This document shows positions 1-11,782 of a stretch of 64,000 nucleotides of DNA, in pieces; the first letter of the stretch is position 1; each line of letters starts with the position of its first letter. This DNA comes from Panax quinquefolius. Its lineage: Eukaryota; Streptophyta; Magnoliopsida; Apiales; Araliaceae. Made by a program: the position numbers and the translations under genes. The stretch covers positions 46,801,409-46,865,408 of the forward strand of contig CM035151.1 of NCBI GenBank assembly GCA_020205615.1. The letters run 5' to 3'. The notes below the pieces were generated by a model. That model ran no database searches, was not told the DNA's origin, and saw only the letters and a program-made list of their open reading frames with translations.

Positions 1-413
1 GTGTTGGGGTTGTTGACTTTTACAACGACATAATTTTAATTTGTTGGAGAGTACCCTTTTCTATAGAGATGGAAAATTAGGGTTTGAGTCAATACCCCTT
101 CTTCTTGAATTTTCTTCTTCCTTGGTGGATCACCTCTAGAGGCCAAACATTTGGGTGGCTAACGTTGATCAAAGGAAGGAACCAAACCCGGTGGATTCAA
201 GATTGAACGCGAAAGGATTTGGAGGTGAACTTGTACCTGAGGAAGCTCGATCTTCAAGGGTATGATTTATTCTTTATCTTTTCGTTTAATTAATAATTGT
301 GCATAAAGGGTGATCCGGGTATATGGTTTGTAAAATTTTTTAAACTCTGATTTTTCCACGTTTCCGCACTTTTATGCAATTGGATTGCGTTCTTGAATAT
401 TACAAACCTAACA
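1..413 (+). mobile_element. Ty1/copia-type LTR, 3' end (R-U5 part), left part outside window
   Basis: This stretch matches, in reverse complement, the block 39893-40320 of the complete copia element further right, including the shared run around a 'ggtggatcacctctagagg' core, and it ends with the same LTR terminus ACAAACCTAACA at 413. It interrupts family A LTR copy 1: the uninterrupted sister copy reads straight through the equivalent point near 7249. The bases after the junction, ATTAG, are the expected right-hand target duplication, but the left one is outside the window. Whether this is a solo LTR or the end of a whole element cannot be told from here. Confidence 0.85.
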
Positions 414-1019
414 ATTAGATCTATAGTATTACATGTTGGGTACAATATAAATTTAATAGATCACTTATAGCAAACTCAGAACGCGAGATATAAGGATCCA
501 AAGTAGCGATACTCGTCATTCTTCATTTCGGAAACCCAAAATGAAAAACAGATTTCTAACACGAATTTGTGAGCCCCAATGCGTTTTCATTAATTAATTT
601 TAGACTCTACCATGGATTGAAACATGTTCTCTGATAGTTTGTCTACATAGCCCAACGAGCAGAAAACTTGTAACATGAATTAACATATTATCGACGAAAC
701 GTTGAGCATTGGCTACGACTTTGTTTTCTGGCCGTAAACTCTTATGAACATGTAATAAATGATTTCAAAGATTTATATTTTGCTCATATGTTATGATCCG
801 ACCCAGATGTTGATTTACACTCATTAGTGTTACATTAGTACTCAAGATTTATATTTAAACAGTTAATTAAACACATTGCAAACATTAATGCTTGAATTAA
901 AGAAGGTGAAAGTAGGTACCCTTGTCGATTTTGTTGTCGGTGTTCTTGAGCCTCAAGAACACCTATCGCGACAAGTAAACCGTCGCTAAAGCCTTAATGA
1001 CAGATTTAATTAATTTTGT

Positions 1020-1930
1020 TTTATAAATTTAGAAAAATACATTAAAAATAGAAATAAATTCCTTAAAATTATAAAATCAGTTTTAAAATTATTTTAAGTT
1101 ATAAAAATTAAATTTTAATAATTTGACATATTTTCTTAAATATTAATATTTATTTGGATATTATTGGTATTTAAATTATTTAATAAAAGCATTAAATAAA
1201 TTAATTAAAAATGATTTTATTGTATTAAAATTATTTTAAATAATAATAAGGTATTTAATAATATTTTAAGTTATAAAACATAACTTTTAATATTTTAAGA
1301 TAAGTTTCATTAATTATTAAATATTAATGATATTAGATTTATTTAGTAATTAAATTAAATAAATTAATTAAAAATGATTTTAATATTATAAAAATGATTT
1401 TAAATAAAAATAAATATTTTAAAATTATTTTAAGTTATAAAATATAACTTTTGATATTTAAAGGTAAATTTCATTAATAATTTAATATTAATGATATTAA
1501 GTTTATTTAATAATTATATTAAATAAATAGTTTAAAAATAGTTTTATTGAATTAAAAATCATTTAAAAAGGAAATAAATGAATTAAAAATATTCTAAGTT
1601 ATAATAAATGACTTTTTATATTTTGATAAATAATAAATTAATATTCTAATATTAATGGTAATTATTTAAAATGATTTTAAATGTTTTAAAAATCATTTAA
1701 GGGTAATATTAATACTTTAAAAATATTTTGAGTTATTAAATAACTTTAATATTTGGCAATGGTTTTATTAATAGTTTAATATTAATTAAATATTAATGAT
1801 AATAGAATTAGTTAATATTTAAATCATTTAATAATGATTTGAGTGTTTAAAATTCATGATAAAGTATAATAATTATTTAAAAATTATTATAAATTTATGA
1901 AAAATAATTGATTGAATATTTAAAATATCT
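1020..1930 (+). repeat. AT-rich degenerate tandem repeat in LTR A copy 1
   Basis: Variants of a block containing AAGTTATAAAACATAACTTT, followed by TTCATTAATTATTAAATATTAATGATATT-like sequence, recur every 140-185 bp, for about five or six degenerate units. The same array is present at about 7860-8760 in copy 2. Each unit carries a short inverted repeat (AAGTTAT/ATAACTT). No coding potential is visible. Confidence 0.75.
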
Positions 1931-2553
1931 AAGCATTTATTGAATCTGCAGGATAGAGTCTTAGACTCGATATTTACCCGATAAAAGCCGTGATTACAAC
2001 CAAAATATTTGAAATTGATTTAGACTTAGATAATTTGACTAGATACGTGTTTGTTTATGATGTAATGGTATTAAACATATGTGATGATGTGATTAGGTTA
2101 TGTCTTAATTGCAATTAGCGATCTTATGTGATATGATATATTATTCTAATTGAACGAATGATCTTATTACTGATAGGTAGCTGTATAAAAGATTAATCTA
2201 AGTTGCGTTACTGTAAGCAGCAGTTCAGGGAAGTATCTAAACCTTATGCACTATTTTTATTTCTTGCAAACAGGTATATCATGTTATGCAAGTTCCTAAA
2301 CTTACTCCAACTATTATTGAGCAAGTATCTGATCTATTATTTACATTGTGCAAGTATCCTACCTTTTTGCATTTCCTTTATCTGATGGACATGAGTAAGA
2401 AAGTTTTAATTATATTATTATTGTGCGGATTAGTAACTTTATTATTATTCATTATGTATCCAATCTTTGTATCCATACAAGTTCTTACATTATCCGATCA
2501 TTGTATTATTGTATAATTCAGATATTTATTACATTCATTAATTCAGTATATAG

Positions 2554-2583
2554 GGTTAGACAAGTGTCCCCACTTGGATAACC
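2554..2583 (+). repeat. Near-perfect stem-loop in LTR A copy 1
   Basis: GGTTA-GA-CAAGTG, loop TCCC, then CACTTG-GA-TAACC: 11 of 13 stem positions pair. It is conserved in copy 2 at 9396-9425. Confidence 0.7.
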
Positions 2584-3457
2584 ATTATATTTAATTATAT
2601 GTTGATACATACTTATTGATTTCAAGTATGTATCGTTGACTTAAAAGCCATCTAAGCTATTTGATTAATTTAGACATAAAAATATTGTTGAACAAGATAG
2701 AACGTTATTGTATCCAACAGATTGTTTTGGTTGGATTCCGACTAAGTATGAACATCCCGAATATGGAAAACTTTTGTGCACCTAAGGTGGATAGAGTGGC
2801 GATAATATCGTTCTTGCATGTAGTATTGATCAATACAGGGTACATTGGGATGATCACCCTCGTGCCCATAAGTTATGACGGTTTATAGATGAAGTTTTGC
2901 TAAACCCTAGCAAAAATGAAAAACAATGTTCATAGTCTATCGACTGATCTCCAATTATAGTCTATCGTGTAGTTTCAAAGATTACATGTGGAAGTGATAT
3001 GTTGTTATTATTGGTCAAACTTACTTCACAATTTGTTGATTAGTTGTAGAAGTGTCTTTCAAAGAAAATATTTAATTCTTTTGACTAATATATATTGTTG
3101 TTATTTATTACTTATTTGGGCAATCCAATGCTCATTCTTGCCTTAAATTTAAATGTTTTCAGTTAAGTATGATCAGCTAGAAGGTTCAGGCGAGAACAAG
3201 GGGAAAGGAAAGCTGTTCGAATGAGATTCATATTATGTTGTGTAATAGTTATAGTTTATTAAGACAATGATATTTATTATCTATCATGTAATGTATTGTA
3301 CTAAAAGTTACGTACTTGGGATTAGACTTTAATATATGTAAATTAAGTTTGAATTTTATATTATTGTTATTATTATTAGTATTATTCAGCTTATAGAAAT
3401 GGTATCGTGAAGCACCGAGTTCGGGTTTCAAGTACCCGAATTTGGGGCGTCACAGGT

Positions 3458-3469
3458 TGGTATCAAAAC
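3458..3469 (+). other. Primer binding site, family A interior 1
   Basis: TGGTATCAAAAC lies 3 bp after the LTR end CACA. It is a variant of TGGTATCAGAGC, the complement of the 3' end of plant initiator-Met tRNA, the usual minus-strand primer of plant LTR retrotransposons. Confidence 0.8.
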
Positions 3470-4258
3470 TTTAGAGTTAGAAATCTTAGGTGGGATCGAC
3501 CTTAGGCTATAAACTTAGAGCAGAGGGTAACGTTGAAAATACAGATAACTCATATAGTGTTTAAAAGAAGATGAATTGAATAAATTTATCGTTAAACAAA
3601 ATAAAAGATAACTCTTATAAAATTATTAATTGTTGTGTGTATATACTACGTGTTAATCAAGATAGTTTGGTGTAGATGTCAGATAGAAAGAATTAGGATA
3701 CCTCAGATCATAAAGAAAAGTCAACCTCCATAACATGAGCCAATATCAAAGCGATAATATTTGAAATAGAGGCTCACATTGAAAGCTACCTTAATGAGGT
3801 AATTATACGAGAAAGTGTAGTCTGGGACCCGAAATGATAGTATGTGATGATAGGCGAGTATAGTTATAGGATAAAAGATCAAGCTCGAGTTTTTGAACTC
3901 ATATATTTGTGGTGAGTTCTTAAACTCATATGGTGAGGAAGGTTTGACGAACTAGGTATAGTTATGTGAGAATGGATTATTGAGGATAATAGAAATATAT
4001 AGAATGCTAAGTAATTGATCCTTAGTGAAGGCGTATGAAAAGAGTAGTGTTAGTGTTATTTGAATATGTATGATTCTATGATGAGTATACGATAAGTATG
4101 TCTGTGTAAAGTAATATTATCAACTTTTGTATAAGTTGTGGCATCGATTCCCGACTATTATGTCACAAAGGGATATCAGATGTTTAAAGCAGTATGTGTT
4201 ATTCTATGAAAAGTACGATGGGATTAGTTAGATGAACATGATCATATTTAATCAGATA
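3470..4258 (+). other. Untranslated leader of family A interior 1
   Basis: About 790 bp lie between the primer site and the gag start. A short frame near 3690-3840 corresponds to the 10477-10686 frame of copy 2 but is broken here. A pair of related motifs, TTTTTGAACTCATAT and TTCTTAAACTCATAT, sits at about 3890-3930. Nothing else is recognised. Confidence 0.5.
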
Positions 4259-4974
4259 ATGCCGCCAAGACGAAAATGAAACCAAAAGGCAGAAGAACCT
4301 GTCAACAAAGCTGAAAGACAACTAGACCCAACACAAAATTTGGCGAATGTGGACGTTCAAGCTATGCAGAATGGAATACCAGCCACGGAAATCAACCAAG
4401 TAATCGATCAACAAATGTCAAAGACTTCAAAGCAATCGAACAACCAAGATTTAGGGGATCAACTGACCCTGTAGAGATGTTTGTGATAGCTATAGTAACG
4501 GATGGGCAAAAGACAACTTTTGTCACCTATACGATGAAAGGGGAGACAAATTTTTGGTGGGAAGCAAATCAAGCTAAATAGGAGAAGAAAATAGTGGCGA
4601 AGAAATTTGGAAAAGAAAAGGAGATAATTTGGGAATACGGAAGTAGGCGGGAGGTGGAAAAAAAGCGAGTTACGCGATTGTACAAATTGTGGAAAGAATC
4701 ACTTTCGGGAGAGTGTCCTAAAGTTAAGTTTGTGTGTTACAAGTGTGGCGGGGAGGGACATATCTCTCTAGCTGTCCCAATCAAGGATGAAGAGGGTATT
4801 TCAAGTGTGGATCAGCGGGCATAAGGTGAAAGCTGTCCAGAAAAAGGGAGGGATACGAGGGAGCGAGTAAGTAAAGGAAAAGGCAACAGGACTCTAATGA
4901 CAACGGAACCTACTTCGATAAACAAACCAACAGAATCAACCGCAAGAGTTTTCAATATGACGGTCTAGTATACA
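4259..4974 (+). pseudogene. gag: gag remnant, family A (Ty3/gypsy)
   Basis: Gag of LTR retrotransposons forms the cytoplasmic virus-like particle that packages element RNA. The start ATGCCGCCAAGACG gives MPPRR, as in the gag of element E. After a stop at codon 7 and a frame change, the core signature FKAIEQPRFRGSTDPVEM is readable, then KTTFVTYTMKGE and FWWEANQAK, followed by a zinc-knuckle start CYKCGGEGHIS near 4737 whose last cysteine is replaced by valine. A second partial knuckle (FKCGSAG) and TARVFNMT follow. No protease, RT or integrase comes after it, so the interior is gag-only and could not move alone. The gag-family assignment is secure; the protein is not functional. Confidence 0.85.
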
Positions 4975-5274
4975 CGGTGGCAATTTGAGAATGCAACTCG
5001 GTATTATTCAGTATAACTTGTATATTTCGATATATATGATTTTTCAATATATAATAAATTAGTTTATAAAATATTTTGAAGAAGGAATTTGAGTTCTCTT
5101 AGCCATTGAACTTTCGTTTAATCGAGATAAACAAGCTTTATGTTGAATAGTTAAAAAGATCGGTTCGATCAAATCGATCGAGATCTATTTGAAATATTTA
5201 TGTATGCTATGTACCTTGTAAGTATGAGTTTTAAAGCGATGATTAGGGGACGGAATCCTTATAAGGGAGGTGAA
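4975..5274 (+). other. 3' interior of family A with polypurine tract
   Basis: After gag about 300 bp remain, with no recognisable pol. The last 14 bases (5261-5274, ATAAGGGAGGTGAA) are purine-rich and lie directly before the LTR start TGTAATAAC, as expected for the plus-strand primer. Either pol was deleted or this family lineage never carried it. Confidence 0.7.
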
Positions 5275-5657
5275 TGTAATAACTTTGAATATTTTCTATA
5301 TAAATAAATAAGAAATTTTGCATATTAATTTTTTTTTTTATTTTAAAGATGAGAATATGTGTCAAGTAATGTGTATGTATATATGTGATAAATAAAATTA
5401 TTTATTTCATGAATAATTTCAAACAATTTTATTTTAGAATTTTCGATCATTATAAAGTATATTCTATAGTAATTAATTTTTGTAAGCGAAATATTTTTAT
5501 TAATTATTTTCCATGAAAAAATGATTTTATATTATTTAAATAATATATGAAATGATTATTAGAATTATAATAATAAATATTTTATTTTATGAATTTGTTT
5601 AGAATATTTAAGTTAATTATTTTAACTTAATTAAAGATAAACCAGATATGGAATCCA

Positions 5658-6212
5658 AACCCTAAATTTGGGTATTGATCGAGGATGAGAATAATAATAT
5701 AATATTAATTATATTTTAATTTTTGATCTTTATAAATATGTATCTTTAAATATCGTAGATCGATAAGGTGGGCCAAATATGGTAAATTAGGTCATAACCC
5801 TCATGTCGTATTATTAAACCCTAATTGTTAAAATCGGTTATGAGTTTAAGACTGAGCAGTAATTACGTTATATGAATTTTACTATGTATAATATAATTTC
5901 TATAATTAGGAGAAACCCTAATTATTTATTTGAAAACCCTAAATTGCTAATTAGAAACCCTAATTACAAATTTTAGAAACCCTAATTATTATTTTTGTGA
6001 ATTATAATAATAATTAGGAAACCCTAATTGTTAATTTGGGAACCCTAATAGTATTTAGGAACCCTTATTTAAAAACCCTAATTTCCTATTAAAAACCCTA
6101 ATTTTAAATTAGTGTGCTTAATTAAAATTTTATTACACTTTAATTTTAATCTTTCAAACCCTAGTAATTAATTGGGAAACTTTAAAATATAAAATCTAGT
6201 GGTTAAACCCTA
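5658..6212 (+). promoter_or_regulatory. Telo-box cluster in U3 of LTR A
   Basis: The motif AAACCCTAA occurs nine times, near 5658, 5816, 5912, 5933, 5954, 5977, 6018, 6073 and 6092. Weaker forms (AAACCCTAG, GAACCCTAA) are near 6040, 6156 and 6204. In plants this telo-box is a known promoter element bound by Pur-alpha and TRB proteins. The spacing is irregular and interrupted, so this is not a telomere tract. A regulatory role here is inference. Confidence 0.6.
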
Positions 6213-7859
6213 GATTCAAGCACATTGGACAAGAATACCCTTGAGATTAAAAAGGAAATTACAAAAATGCCCTTTTGTCCCATTCATGCATTATTGCTAG
6301 ACAAATCTTATCAATATCTTGTAGCCACCCTAGTCTAGGCTATGTTGAGCTATAGCATTGCCAGCAATCTTATTTAATCTACCAGCCACATGCATTGTAC
6401 CAATTGCTATACAAGATTAGAGAGAGAGAGAGGAAAGCAAAACTAGCTCAATTATTTTTTTTCAAACTCATAACCAAGACTCTCTCTCTCCTCACTAACA
6501 AAATTCTTTAGTAATTCAGTCCCACATCAAGCTCCTAGAACATCTATATCAAATCAGAAGCAAGAAATCAAGAATCAAGGTGCAAAAAGGTATGAACCCT
6601 AAAAAGAAATCTGATCTTGAACTCTATGTTAGATGTTAGTTTTTTTGTGTTAAATATATAGTATGGAGTCTAACAAAGTGATCTAGGATGCTAGATGTTA
6701 GATCCATAACATCTAGAGGCTCGGATTTGTCATTTTTTAAAATTTGGAAAAAATGATTTTTGTGTCTGACAAACAAAAGTCAGAGGCTGTGGATCTCTCT
6801 CTGTTTGTGATTTGGGGTGTTTTTTGTTTTGGATTTGTAGTATGCTATGAGGTCTGTAATCTAGAACTTGTAGCAGGATCAGATCATGCTTATAATGATA
6901 GATAATCATGGTCAAAGGTCGTTGACCGACCATGACTTTCTAAAATCTGGAAAACCCAAATCGTGCCCAGACAGGGCCTGACAATGTTTTTAAGCGACTA
7001 GATCTGCCAGTGTGTTGTTGTTTTGATTCTGTTATGGTAACTAAGTTGTAGCATGTTATGGGTACTATCAATACATGCTTTTAGATCCCTTAAAGCATCA
7101 ATATATTGAACACAGTGGAAGGTCAAACTAGCCTGCTTGTTCACAAAATCTGTTTCTGGAAATTCCAGAAAGCTCAAGAACATGTCTTCTGACATGGTTT
7201 GACCGCCTTAAATCTACTTGCTTTGTTGATGTTATACATGTTTTATTTATTAGATCTATAGTATTACATGTTGGGTACAATCTAAAATCAATAGATCACT
7301 TATAGCAAACTCAGAACGCGAGATATAAGGATCCAAAGTAGCATACTCGATCTGTTCTTCATTTCTGGAAAACCCAGAAATGAAGAACAAACTCTGACAC
7401 GAATTTGTGAGCCCCAACGCATTTTCATTAATTATTTTTAGACTCTACCATGGATTGAAACATGTTCTCTTATAGTTTGTCTACATAGCCCGATGAGCAG
7501 AAAACTTGTAACATGAACAGATTGTCAGATTTAAGGCCATCAAAACGTTGATAATTTAAGACTTTTTTTTTCGGGCAAACCCGAAACACTATGAACATGT
7601 CTGACAGTGATTTCAAAGATTTATATCTTGCTCATATGTTATGATCTGACCCAGATGTTGATTTACACTTGTAGTGTTACATGAGTACTACAAGATCACA
7701 GTTATAGTTAGCCCAGAAACATTACACATAACAAATTAAAGAAGGTCAAAGTAGGTACACTTGTGCACTGACTGTCAGTGTTCTTGAGCCTCAAGAACAC
7801 CTATCGCGACAGAAACTGTCGCTAAAGCCTTTAACGACGGATTTAATTATTTTTGTTTT

Positions 7860-8760
7860 ATAAATTTCGAAAAATACATTAAAAATAGAAATAAATTCCT
7901 AAAAATTATAAAATCAGTTTTAAAAATTATTTGAAGTTATAAAAAATAACTTTTAATAATTTGACATATTTTCTTAAATATTAATATTTATTTGGATATT
8001 ATTGGTATTTAAATTATTTAATAAAAACATTAAATAAATTAATTAAAAATGATTTTATTGTATTAAGAATCATTTTAAATAATAATAAGGTATTTATCAA
8101 TATTTTAAGTTATAAAACATAACTTTTAATATTTTAAGATAAGTTTCATTAATTATTAAATATTAATGATATTAGATTTATTTAGTAATTAAATTAAATA
8201 AATTAATTAAAAATAATTTTAATATTATAAAAATCATTTTAAATGAAAATAAATAGTTTAAAAATATTTTAAGTTATAAAATATAACTTTTATATTTAAA
8301 GCTAAATTTCATTAATAATTTAATATTAATGATATTAAGTTTATTTAATAATTATATTAAATAAATAGTTTAAAAATAGTTTTATTGAATTAAAATCATT
8401 TAAAAGGAAATAAATGAATAAAAATATTCTAAGTTATAATAAATGACTTTTTATATTTTGATAAATAATAAATTAAAATTCTAATATTAATGGTAATTAT
8501 TCAAAAATGATTTTAAATGTTTTAAAAATCATTTAAGGGTAATATTAATACTTTAAAAATATTTTGAGTTATTAAATAACTTTAATATTTTGATGGTTTC
8601 ATTAATAGTTTAATATTAATTAAATATTAATGATAATAGAATTAGTTAATATTTAAATCATTTAATAATGATTTGAAGTGTTTAAAAATTCATGATAAAA
8701 TATAATAATTATTTAAAAATTATTATAAAGCTATGAAAAATAATATACGGATATTTAAAA
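7860..8760 (+). repeat. AT-rich degenerate tandem repeat in LTR A copy 2
   Basis: Units begin near 7920, 8104, 8268, 8427 and 8563 (spacing 136-184 bp). Each has an AAGTTAT...ATAACTT-type inverted repeat (best at 8107-8125) followed by a conserved AT-rich block. It is collinear with 1020-1930. Confidence 0.75.
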
Positions 8761-9395
8761 TATCTAAACGATTTATTGAAGCTGCGGGTTAGAGTCTTAG
8801 ACTCGATATTTACCCGATAAAGTCATTTAAAAGATAATTTTGAAATATTTCAGAAATTGACTTGGACTTAGATAATTTGACTAGACACATGTTTGTTTAT
8901 GATGTAATGACTGTTAAACATATGTGACAATGTGATTAGGTTATGTGCTGACTGCAATTAGTAGTACTATGTGATATGATATATTATTCTAATTGAACGA
9001 ATGATCTTATTACTGATATGTAGCTGTATAAAAGATTAATCTAAGTTGCGTTATTGTAAGCAGCAGTTCAGGGAAGTATCTAAACCTTATGCACTTTTTT
9101 TATTTCTTGCAAACAGGTATATCATGTTATGCAAGTTTCCTAAACTTACTCCAATTATTATTGAGCAAGTATCGATCTATTATTTACATTTGTAAGTATC
9201 CTACCTTTGCATTTCCTTTATCTGATGGACATGAGTAAGAAAGTTTCGAATTATATTATTATTGTGCGGATTATTAACTTTATTATTATTCATTATGTAT
9301 CCAATCTTTGTATTCATACAAGTTCTTACATTATCGATCATTGTATTATTATATAATTCGAGATATTTATTACATTAGATTAATTCAGTATATAG

Positions 9396-9425
9396 GGTTA
9401 GACAAGTGTCCCCACTTGGATAACC
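9396..9425 (+). repeat. Near-perfect stem-loop in LTR A copy 2
   Basis: Same structure as 2554-2583, with GGTTA/TAACC and CAAGTG/CACTTG arms around a TCCC loop. Confidence 0.7.
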
Positions 9426-10296
9426 ATTATATTTAATCATATTTTGATACATACTTATTGATTTCAAGTATGTATACGTTGACTTAAAATCCGTCTAAGC
9501 TATTTGATTCAGCTAGACATAAAAATATTGTTGAACAAGATAGAATGTTATTGTATCCAACCAGATTGTTTTGGTTCGAATTCCCGACTAAGTATGAACA
9601 TCCCGAATATGGGAAAACTTTTGTGCACCTAAGGTGGATAGAGTGAGCGATAATATTATTCTTGCATGTAGTATTGATCAATACAGGGCACATTGGGATG
9701 ATCACCCTCGTGCCCGTAAGTTATGATGGTTTGCAGATGAAGTTCTGCTAAACCCTAGAGAAAATGAAAAATAATGTTCATAGTCTGTCGACTGATCTCC
9801 AATTATAGTCTATACGTAGTTTCAAAGATTACATGTGGAAGTGATATGTTGTTATTATTGGTTCAGCTTACTTCACAACTTTTGATTCGTTGTAGAAGTG
9901 TCTTTCAAAGAAAACATTTAATTCTTTCAGCTAATATATATTGTTGTTATTACTTGCTGGGCAATCCAATGCTCATTCTTGCCTTAAATTTAAATGTTTT
10001 CAGTTAAGTATGATCAACCAGAAGGTTCAGGCAAGAACAAGGGGAAAGGAAAGCTGTTCGAATGAGATTCATATTATGTTGTGTAATAGTTATAGTTTAT
10101 TAAGACAATGATATTTATTATCTATCATGTAATGTATTGTACTAAAAGTTACGTACTTGGGATTAGACTTTAATATATGTAAATTAAGTTTGAATTTTAT
10201 ATTATTGTTATTATTATTAGTATTATTCAGCTTATAGAAATGGTATCGTGAAGCACCGAGTTCGGGTTTCAAGTACCGAAATTTGGGGGCGTCACA

Positions 10297-11249
10297 GGTT
10301 GGTATCAAAGCTTTAGGGTTAGAAATCTTAGGTGGGATCAACCTTTGGCTATAACCTTAGAACAGAGGGTAACGTTGAAAATACAGATAACTCATATAGA
10401 GTTTAAAAGAAGATGAATTGAATAAATTCATCGTTAAACAAAATAAAAGATAACTCTTATAAAATTATTAATTACTGTGTGTATATACTACGTGTTAATC
10501 AAGATAGTTTGGTGTAGATGTCAGATAGAAAGAATTAGGATACCTCAGATTATAAAAAAGGAGTCAACCTCCATAACTGAGCCAATATCAAAGCCAATAG
10601 CTGAAATAGAGGCTCACATTGAAAGCTACCTCCATGAGGTAATTATACAGGAAAGTGTAGTACCAGACCCAGAAATGATAGTATGACTGATACGTAGAGT
10701 ATAATTATAGGATAAAAGATCAAGCTCGAGTTTTTGAACTCATATATTTGTGGTGAGTTCTTAAACTCATATGGTGAGGAAGATTTGACGAACTAGGTAT
10801 AGTTATGTGAGAATAGATTATTGAGGATAATAGAAATATATAGAATGCTAAGTAATTGATCCTTATTGAAGGCGTATGAAAAGAGTAGTGTTAGTGTTAT
10901 TTGAATATGTATGATTCTATGATGAGTATATGATAAGTATGTCTGTGTAAAGTAATATTATCAACTTTTGTATAAGTTGTGGCAACAATTCCCAATAATT
11001 ATGTCATAAAGGGGATATCAGATGTTTAAAGCAGTATGTGTTATTCTATGAAAAGTACGATGGGATTAGTTAGATGAACATGATCATATTTAATCAGATA
11101 ATGCCGCTAAGACGAAAACGAAACCAAAAGGCAGAAGAACCTGTCAACAAAGCTGAAAGACAACTAGACCCAACACAAAATTTAGCGAATGTGGACGTTC
11201 AAGCTATGCAGAACGGAATACCAGCCGCGGGAAATTATCCAAGTAATCG
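10297..11249 (+). mobile_element. Family A interior 2, truncated
   Basis: This begins with primer site TGGTATCAAAGC (10300-10311) and follows interior 1 collinearly through the leader and the first about 40 codons of gag (start near 11101, ATGCCGCTAAGACG). It stops abruptly at CAAGTAATCGAT, where sequence from the middle of the LTR begins. The junction shares only two bases with both parents, which points to illegitimate recombination or end joining. Confidence 0.85.
10477..10686 (+). pseudogene. Possible upstream ORF remnant in family A leader
   Basis: This 69-codon frame lies between primer site and gag, the position ORF0 holds in elements B and E. From about residue 20 its composition looks protein-like (acidic and helical, e.g. 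EPISKPIAEIEAHIESYLHE), unlike the rest of the leader. The same frame in interior 1 is broken at about four places. I see no clear residue-level similarity to the B/E ORF0, so homology is not shown; it may be chance. Confidence 0.25.
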
Positions 11250-11782
11250 ATGAAAAATAATGTTCATAGTCTGTCGACTGATCTCCAATTATAGTCTATA
11301 CGTAGTTTCAAAGATTACATGTGGAAGTGATATGTTGTTATTATTGGTTCAGCTTACTTCATAACTGTTGATTCGTTGTAGAAGTGTCTTTCAAAGAAAA
11401 CATTTAATTCTTTCAGCTAATATATATTGTTGTTATTACTTGCTAGGCATTCCAATGCTCATTCTTGCTTTAAATTTAAATGTTTTCAGTTAAGTATGAT
11501 CAGCCAGAAGGTTCAGGCGAGAACAAGGGGAAAGGAAAGCTGTTCGAATGAGATTCATATTATGTTGTGTAATAGTTATAGTTTATTATGACAATGATAT
11601 TTATTATCTATCATGTAATGTATTTTAGTAAAGGTTACGTACTTGGGATTAGACTTTGATATATGTAAATTAAGTTTGAATTTTATATTATTGTTATTAT
11701 TATTAGTATTATTCAGCTTATAGAAATGGTATCGTGAAGCACCGAGTTCGGGTTTTAAGTTCTCGGATTTGGGGGCGTCACA
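11250..11782 (+). mobile_element. Family A LTR, copy 3 (3' 533 bp only)
   Basis: It is collinear with 9764-10296 without net length change and ends in GTCACA at 11782. The sequence after it (GCAGTGAAGGC) is not a primer site, so this is the outer right edge of the tandem array. Confidence 0.9.

Larger units (their letters stand above)
414..3454 (+). mobile_element. Family A LTR, copy 1 (right 3.0 kb of a 5' LTR)
   Basis: It aligns nearly collinearly with 7249-10296, and both end in GTCACA directly before a TGGTATCAAA-type primer site. The left portion was displaced by the copia insertion ending at 413. Contents include an AT-rich block of degenerate tandem repeats (about 1020-1930), a stem-loop at 2554-2583 and a TATTATTA-rich tail at 3350-3390. 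The short open frames at 2203-2888 and 3249-3431 are not conserved between copies and are not genes. Many small differences from copy 2 cluster at CTG/CAG sites. Confidence 0.9.
5275..10296 (+). mobile_element. Family A LTR, copy 2, complete (5.0 kb)
   Basis: It starts TGTAATAACTTTG after a polypurine tract and ends GTCACA before a second primer site, so it served both as 3' LTR of interior 1 and 5' LTR of interior 2. At 5,022 bp it is unusually long for a plant gypsy LTR. From the left: a U3 with nine AAACCCTAA motifs (5658-6100), a GAGAGA/CTCTCT pair (6419-6495), a 1 kb region with only shadow ORFs (6600-7250), then the part shared with copy 1, including the AT-rich tandem array (7860-8760) and the stem-loop at 9396-9425. 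I see no convincing TATA box; CTATACAAG near 6410 is only a possibility. Confidence 0.9.

Noticed and set aside
2203..2888. Overlapping 60-76 codon plus-strand frames in LTR A
   Set aside because: Not conserved as open frames in the sister LTR (about 9040-9720).
5658..6212. Interstitial telomere tract
   Set aside because: Motifs are AAACCCTAA at irregular distances with AT-rich sequence between them, not head-to-tail TTTAGGG.
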